From: Granulosicoccus sp964437945
Lineage (GTDB): Bacteria; Pseudomonadota; Gammaproteobacteria; Granulosicoccales; Granulosicoccaceae
Reading direction: 5' to 3'
DNA length: 18,819 bases
NCBI GenBank assembly: GCA_964437945.1
Contig: CAYTJF010000102.1
Coordinates: forward strand, 1 to 18,819
In this document: positions 15,579 to 18,819 of the stretch, piece after piece
How the letters are laid out: each line of letters starts with the position of its first letter
Position numbering within the stretch: position 1 is the stretch's first letter
The notes under the pieces: model-generated
Told to the model about the DNA's origin: nothing
Database searches by the model: none
The model's input: the letters and a program-made list of their open reading frames with translations, nothing else
Program-made: the position numbers and the translations under genes

Positions 15579-16787
15579 CTACCAACGCACCTTCAATGCT
15601 TCGAGACCGTGAAAGTGATAGTTATTCTGGTAACTCGGTGTTTCGGTAAGTGCAAGGTTTGGTAATCGTTTGAATAGTGTATTAATGGCTACGCGCATTT
15701 CAAGTTTTGCCAACATAGCACCGACGCAAAAGTGCAGTCCTGCACCAAAAGCAACAGTAGCCGCATCACCTCTTTCAGGTATAAATTGATCGGCTTGTAC
15801 GAAACGCTTTGGATCTCTGTTGGCGGCACCCAGTAGAAGCGCGATTTGCTCACCTTTTTCCACAACGATACCAGGATACAGTTCGACAGAGGACTGAGCG
15901 TATCGTGTGAACAAGTGCAACGGTGCATCGAATCGCATTGCTTCTGCGATGATTTTGTCGGTATGCCCTTCATCATCTATCCAATGCGTTGGCCAGTTAA
16001 GTTGGAGCAACAAATTAATTGTATTACCAATTTGATGCACTGTAGCTTCATGTCCAGCGTTCAAAAGCAGTATTGCGGTGCTAACTATTTCATCGTCACT
16101 CAATGCATCCGATTTGAGCAAGACCAAATGAGATAGCAAATCATCTTTGGGTGATTTTCTTCTGGCTTTGATTAACTCTATTAACAAGTCGCGAAAATCG
16201 CTTGCAGCCTGGTTCGCCAGAAGTTCTTCTTGTTTTGTTTGCGTTAGGGTATAAATACGTACCATGGCGTGCGACCACGAAAGAAGCGCATCGCATTCGC
16301 TGTCAGGCACACCTAACAGACGTGCAATGACCGTAACAGGTAATGTGGTTGCATAGGTACTCAACAGATCAGTCTCGTGATAGTCTTCAAGATCATCTAT
16401 CAATTGATTCGCTAGCGCCTCGATTCCCGCTTGCATTTCTGCTACGCGTCGATTCGCGAAAGCTTGATTGACACTTTTACGTATACGTGTGTGTTTGGGC
16501 GGTTCGAGAGCCAATAGTGAACTCTCCTCCACTTTTGCGAACGCCTGCAGATGGGCAGGGTGTTTGGGGTGCGGGCAGCCTTGCGGAGGCAACCTTGCGT
16601 AGCGTGAATCGCGTAGCGCATTGTTGACAGTATCAAATTCGGTTAGACACCAAAGGCCATAGTCTTCCCAATAAATTGGCCCTCCAATTTCATGCAGTTT
16701 TGCGTAGAAAAGGTAAGGATTGTTAATAAACGTTGCGTCTTTAGGGTTTTGAATAAACTGTCGCAAAGTAGGGTCTTCGGTTATCAT
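15579..16787 (-). CDS. Cytochrome P450 with Ala in place of the conserved I-helix Thr
   Basis: 402-residue soluble class I bacterial P450. The K-helix ExxR is E282-R285 (EAMRFDAP), and the haem-binding loop FGAGLHFCVG (347-356) carries the thiolate ligand C354. LEPPKHTRIRK (94-104) is the C-helix haem-propionate region, and PERG and NRDPKRF are also family-typical. The I-helix reads LNAGHEATVHQIGN (242-255): the acid E247 is present, but the next position, normally Thr (T252 of P450cam), is A248, as in the erythromycin hydroxylase P450eryF. No ferredoxin, ferredoxin reductase or biosynthetic cluster is adjacent, so substrate and redox partner are unknown. ATG 16787 has no Shine-Dalgarno; TACAAT lies 6 nt before it, so the transcript may be leaderless. 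Confidence 0.93.
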   Translation of the reverse strand: MITEDPTLRQFIQNPKDATFINNPYLFYAKLHEIGGPIYWEDYGLWCLTEFDTVNNALRDSRYARLPPQGCPHPKHPAHLQAFAKVEESSLLALEPPKHTRIRKSVNQAFANRRVAEMQAGIEALANQLIDDLEDYHETDLLSTYATTLPVTVIARLLGVPDSECDALLSWSHAMVRIYTLTQTKQEELLANQAASDFRDLLIELIKARRKSPKDDLLSHLVLLKSDALSDDEIVSTAILLLNAGHEATVHQIGNTINLLLQLNWPTHWIDDEGHTDKIIAEAMRFDAPLHLFTRYAQSSVELYPGIVVEKGEQIALLLGAANRDPKRFVQADQFIPERGDAATVAFGAGLHFCVGAMLAKLEMRVAINTLFKRLPNLALTETPSYQNNYHFHGLEALKVRW

Positions 16788-16793
16788 CGTAGT

Positions 16794-16799
16794 ATTGTA
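16794..16799 (-). promoter_or_regulatory. Candidate -10 for a leaderless P450 transcript
   Basis: TACAAT on the minus strand (5/6 match to TATAAT) ends 6 nt before the P450 ATG, so a transcript starting at the usual distance would begin at the start codon itself. No recognisable -35 is present; the region upstream is occupied by the 13-nt direct repeat. Confidence 0.3.
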
Positions 16800-16817
16800 T
16801 GTCGTATTACGGGAGCC

Positions 16818-16846
16818 GACTGGGTTAACTTTTGACTGGGTTAACT
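16818..16846. repeat. Two identical 13-nt direct repeats upstream of the P450 gene
   Basis: GACTGGGTTAACT occurs at 16818-16830 and again at 16834-16846 (period 16, spacer ttt), followed by a partial GGTTAA at 16851-16856. Each copy contains the palindrome GTTAAC. The pair lies 31-59 nt before the P450 start, at the position of a -35 region, so an operator is possible; simple duplication is the alternative. Confidence 0.65.
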
Positions 16847-16935
16847 AGATGGTTAAGTTTCAAGGCATTTAACATACGATGGCCCGGCGGCCGAGCTGGT
16901 TTTGAACCGCTCTCGTTTTAACAACATGGAAGAAG

Positions 16936-16965
16936 TTGTGAAAGAAATTGTGATTGTTTTCACAA
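16936..16965. promoter_or_regulatory. CRP/Vfr-type palindrome inside a longer inverted repeat
   Basis: TGTGA (16949-16953), six bases, then TCACA (16960-16964) is a perfect match to the CRP half-site consensus and spacing. Its right half also closes a second inverted repeat, TTGTGAAA (16936-16943) with TTTCACAA (16958-16965). The site is centred about 64 bp before the GTG of the two-receiver regulator and about 170 bp before the P450 start. Confidence 0.5.
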
Positions 16966-17020
16966 GGCTGTTGTTTTTAGAGGGTGCCGTTAAGGTTATT
17001 TTCGCTTCACAGGTAATCTA

Positions 17021-18751
17021 GTGCATATATTGCAACAAGAACTCGACGTCCAAAAGACTCCGCAAATGACCAGCAGACTGCTTCTGGTGGAGCCATCTGC
17101 CACGATGCGCTACGTTCTTGAGAACTACGCACAGTCGTTGGGTTTTGAGGTGGTCGCCATCGGAGACTACAAAAAGGCCGAGGAATCACTGCATTCTCAA
17201 TTTCGTTCCTACGGCGGTGACTTTGCCGGCGTTCTGCTTGGTTGGTCTATCGTGCCCGACGATGGCGCAGATTCTTTAATTAGTACACTTGAAAGCCCCG
17301 ATTATTCTGATCTGCCTGTGGTCGTACTGTCAACGGACATGCGAGCTGAAACGCGCGCCTGGGTTGCAGGTCGTGAGCATACGGTGGTAATCCAGTGGAA
17401 AGAATATCAAACGATCGATGCCTTACTGCAAAAATTACTGCAATCACCCGTCGATGATCGTGATACGTTTTCTGTCAAGTTCGACAATACAGATATAAGC
17501 GTTTTAATCGTCGATGATTCGGTCAGCATTCGTTTTGCGTTACGCGATTTGTTCGAGCTGCAAGGTTATGATGTCAGCGTCGCTAGTGGCCACATCGAGG
17601 CAATAGAACTGGCGCAGCAGCAGTCATTTGATATCGCTGTATTAGATTTCTATCTACAAGACGGCACCGGTGACTCCCTCTGCAGAAAACTGATTGGTGA
17701 TCCGTTAACCGGAAACATTACCTGTACCATTCTTACCGGTACCTATGCCGATCAAATTATAAAGCGCAGCCTTCGGGCTGGTGCTGTTGAATGTATGTTT
17801 AAAAATGAGTCCAGTGAGCTACTGCTGGCTCGTATAGATGCGTTAAGTCGATTTGTGCGGCAACGAAAAAAACTTGATGCTGAACAGCATCGTTTGGAGC
17901 AGCTGGTAGATACCCTTGCCGGGGCTGCTCTTATGATCGGCACAGACGATGTTATTAGCTATGCCAGCGAGCAGGCCAGTAGTTTGCTTGGCTTTGATTC
18001 TCGAGCGAGCCTGATAGGACTAAATGCTTCACAAATTGTTGATTTGCAGAAAATAAGAGACTCTTTATCAGGCCGATATAAAACCCAATGGCGAGATGCA
18101 TCACAGGGCTTAATAGACGTCGTTTATCGTCAGATTTGGCTTGAGGACAGCAACGAGTTAATTTTAAATTTTAAACTACAACAAGAAACGATCGATAACA
18201 CCGATCACAATGTTACCTCTCCTTCGGCACAAAATATTGTCAGTGCACTAGAGCTACCAAAAAGCAGTCAGTCTTTTGTAGCGGCGCTCAAAGCCTACCC
18301 TGAATCATTGGGCGATTCATTAGAGTCGGTTAGCTTGCTTATGATCGATACCTACGCAAGCCGGAGTGAAGAAGTACTACCCAGCGATCAAATCGCTGGA
18401 TTGCCCGAGATAATCGAGTATACATTGAAGAGTGTCTACAAGCGGGAGAACCATGTAACGAGTCTTGGTGGCAATCGATACGGTATTCTTCTTCGACACA
18501 CCACGCAGCCACAAGCTTTTCTGCTAACAAGAAAAATTATGCAAAATTGCAATGCCATTGACACTGGAGAGCCAGACTTGAGTATCGTTACAACGGGATG
18601 TTTGTTTGGTGTGAGCTCCAATCAGGACAAATCAGCTGGACAACAGATGCGATTGGTTAGCCAGGGCCTGGATGTGGTTAATCAGCGTGGTATGAATCAG
18701 GCATTATTGCTTGATCTGCGAAGGATGTTGCCCGTCTATGCCGAGTCCTAA
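17021..18751 (+). CDS. Two-receiver, PAS and degenerate-GGDEF regulator
   Basis: 576 residues, soluble. Receiver 1 (about 18-140) starts LLLVEPSATMRYVLENY, but the phospho-acceptor position is Gly (G74 in GVLLGWSIVPDDG), so it should not be phosphorylated there. Receiver 2 (159-280) is complete: VLIVDDS (D165, D166), phospho-acceptor D209 in VLDFYLQDGTG, T239 and K261. A short coiled linker (281-295) leads to a PAS-like domain (about 292-390). The C-terminal region (about 418-572) has the shape of a GGDEF domain, but its signature reads SLGGNRYGILL (481-491): Asp and Glu of GGDEF are Asn and Arg, so cyclase activity is unlikely. It resembles PleD-like REC-REC-GGDEF proteins with lost enzymatic parts. 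The GTG at 17021 has AGG 7 nt before it; ATG 17066 is an alternative. A CRP-like site lies upstream. No kinase is adjacent in the window. Confidence 0.85.
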   Translation: MHILQQELDVQKTPQMTSRLLLVEPSATMRYVLENYAQSLGFEVVAIGDYKKAEESLHSQFRSYGGDFAGVLLGWSIVPDDGADSLISTLESPDYSDLPVVVLSTDMRAETRAWVAGREHTVVIQWKEYQTIDALLQKLLQSPVDDRDTFSVKFDNTDISVLIVDDSVSIRFALRDLFELQGYDVSVASGHIEAIELAQQQSFDIAVLDFYLQDGTGDSLCRKLIGDPLTGNITCTILTGTYADQIIKRSLRAGAVECMFKNESSELLLARIDALSRFVRQRKKLDAEQHRLEQLVDTLAGAALMIGTDDVISYASEQASSLLGFDSRASLIGLNASQIVDLQKIRDSLSGRYKTQWRDASQGLIDVVYRQIWLEDSNELILNFKLQQETIDNTDHNVTSPSAQNIVSALELPKSSQSFVAALKAYPESLGDSLESVSLLMIDTYASRSEEVLPSDQIAGLPEIIEYTLKSVYKRENHVTSLGGNRYGILLRHTTQPQAFLLTRKIMQNCNAIDTGEPDLSIVTTGCLFGVSSNQDKSAGQQMRLVSQGLDVVNQRGMNQALLLDLRRMLPVYAES

Positions 18752-18760
18752 CTGGTCTAC

Positions 18761-18791
18761 TTGAATGTTGTTATAGATTTTAAGTTATAGT
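18761..18791 (+). promoter_or_regulatory. Possible promoter for a gene beyond the right edge
   Basis: TTGAAT (18761-18766) and TATAGT (18786-18791) with a long 19-nt spacer, in the 68 bases after the regulator. No start codon with context is visible before the window ends. Weak. Confidence 0.2.
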
Positions 18792-18819
18792 GTTAACCAC
18801 AACTCAACTACAGATAAGG

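Noticed and set aside
1..18819. CRISPR array, insertion sequence, tRNA/rRNA genes, prophage or toxin-antitoxin genes
   Set aside because: No regularly spaced repeats, transposase or integrase motifs, or RNA-gene signatures were seen. The only tandem repeats are the short 13- and 16-nt period ones described.

Overview
The window holds an 18.8 kb stretch of densely packed chromosomal DNA, with no tRNA, rRNA, insertion sequence, phage gene or CRISPR array that I can see. The gene set (Rep helicase, exonuclease I SbcB, E. coli-type GshA, a DUF2058/YaiL protein, a YbfF-like esterase, Bpt, MobA/MoeA and a PHA precursor pair) points to a gammaproteobacterium of moderate G+C. It is probably free-living or marine and has polyhydroxyalkanoate metabolism. 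The genus is not decidable from the sequence.

Layout. The left edge (minus strand) carries the N-terminal part of a Lon-family protease, running out of the window at base 1, with rep upstream of it on the same strand. A HisN/IMPase-type phosphatase diverges from rep. Next, on the minus strand, come phaA and phaB (thiolase, then acetoacetyl-CoA reductase). A membrane-bound class III adenylate cyclase diverges from phaA. The bpt leucyl-transferase gene converges on the cyclase. A short ORF at 8403-8867 looks like the orphaned membrane half of an exopolysaccharide glycosylphosphotransferase. A minus-strand cluster follows: ybfF-like esterase, DUF2058 protein, sbcB. Diverging from it is a tight plus-strand operon gshA-mobA-moeA (6-bp gap, then a 4-bp ATGA overlap). 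A cytochrome P450 gene converges on moeA. The right end is a large two-receiver/PAS/degenerate-GGDEF regulator.

How the parts connect. Most genes are housekeeping: DNA repair and replication, protein quality control and N-degron tagging, glutathione and molybdenum cofactor synthesis, and PHA precursor supply. The signalling content is a complete adenylate cyclase and, 9.5 kb away, a perfect TGTGA-N6-TCACA (CRP/Vfr-type) palindrome between the P450 gene and the regulator. A cAMP link between these is an inference.

I do not see an unmistakable new multigene system. The observations most worth following are: (i) the CRP-like operator within a longer inverted repeat; (ii) 13-nt tandem repeats lying across the stop codons of three different genes (two clear, one degenerate), a period that is not a multiple of 3; (iii) the regulator, whose first receiver lacks the phospho-acceptor Asp and whose GGDEF motif reads GGNRY; (iv) a 13-codon leader ORF whose stop overlaps the TTG start of the cyclase; (v) the amputated glycosyltransferase; (vi) a P450 whose conserved I-helix Thr is Ala. 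No gene-free stretch exceeds 300 bases. The longest (16788-17020) carries a 13-nt direct repeat and the CRP-like site.
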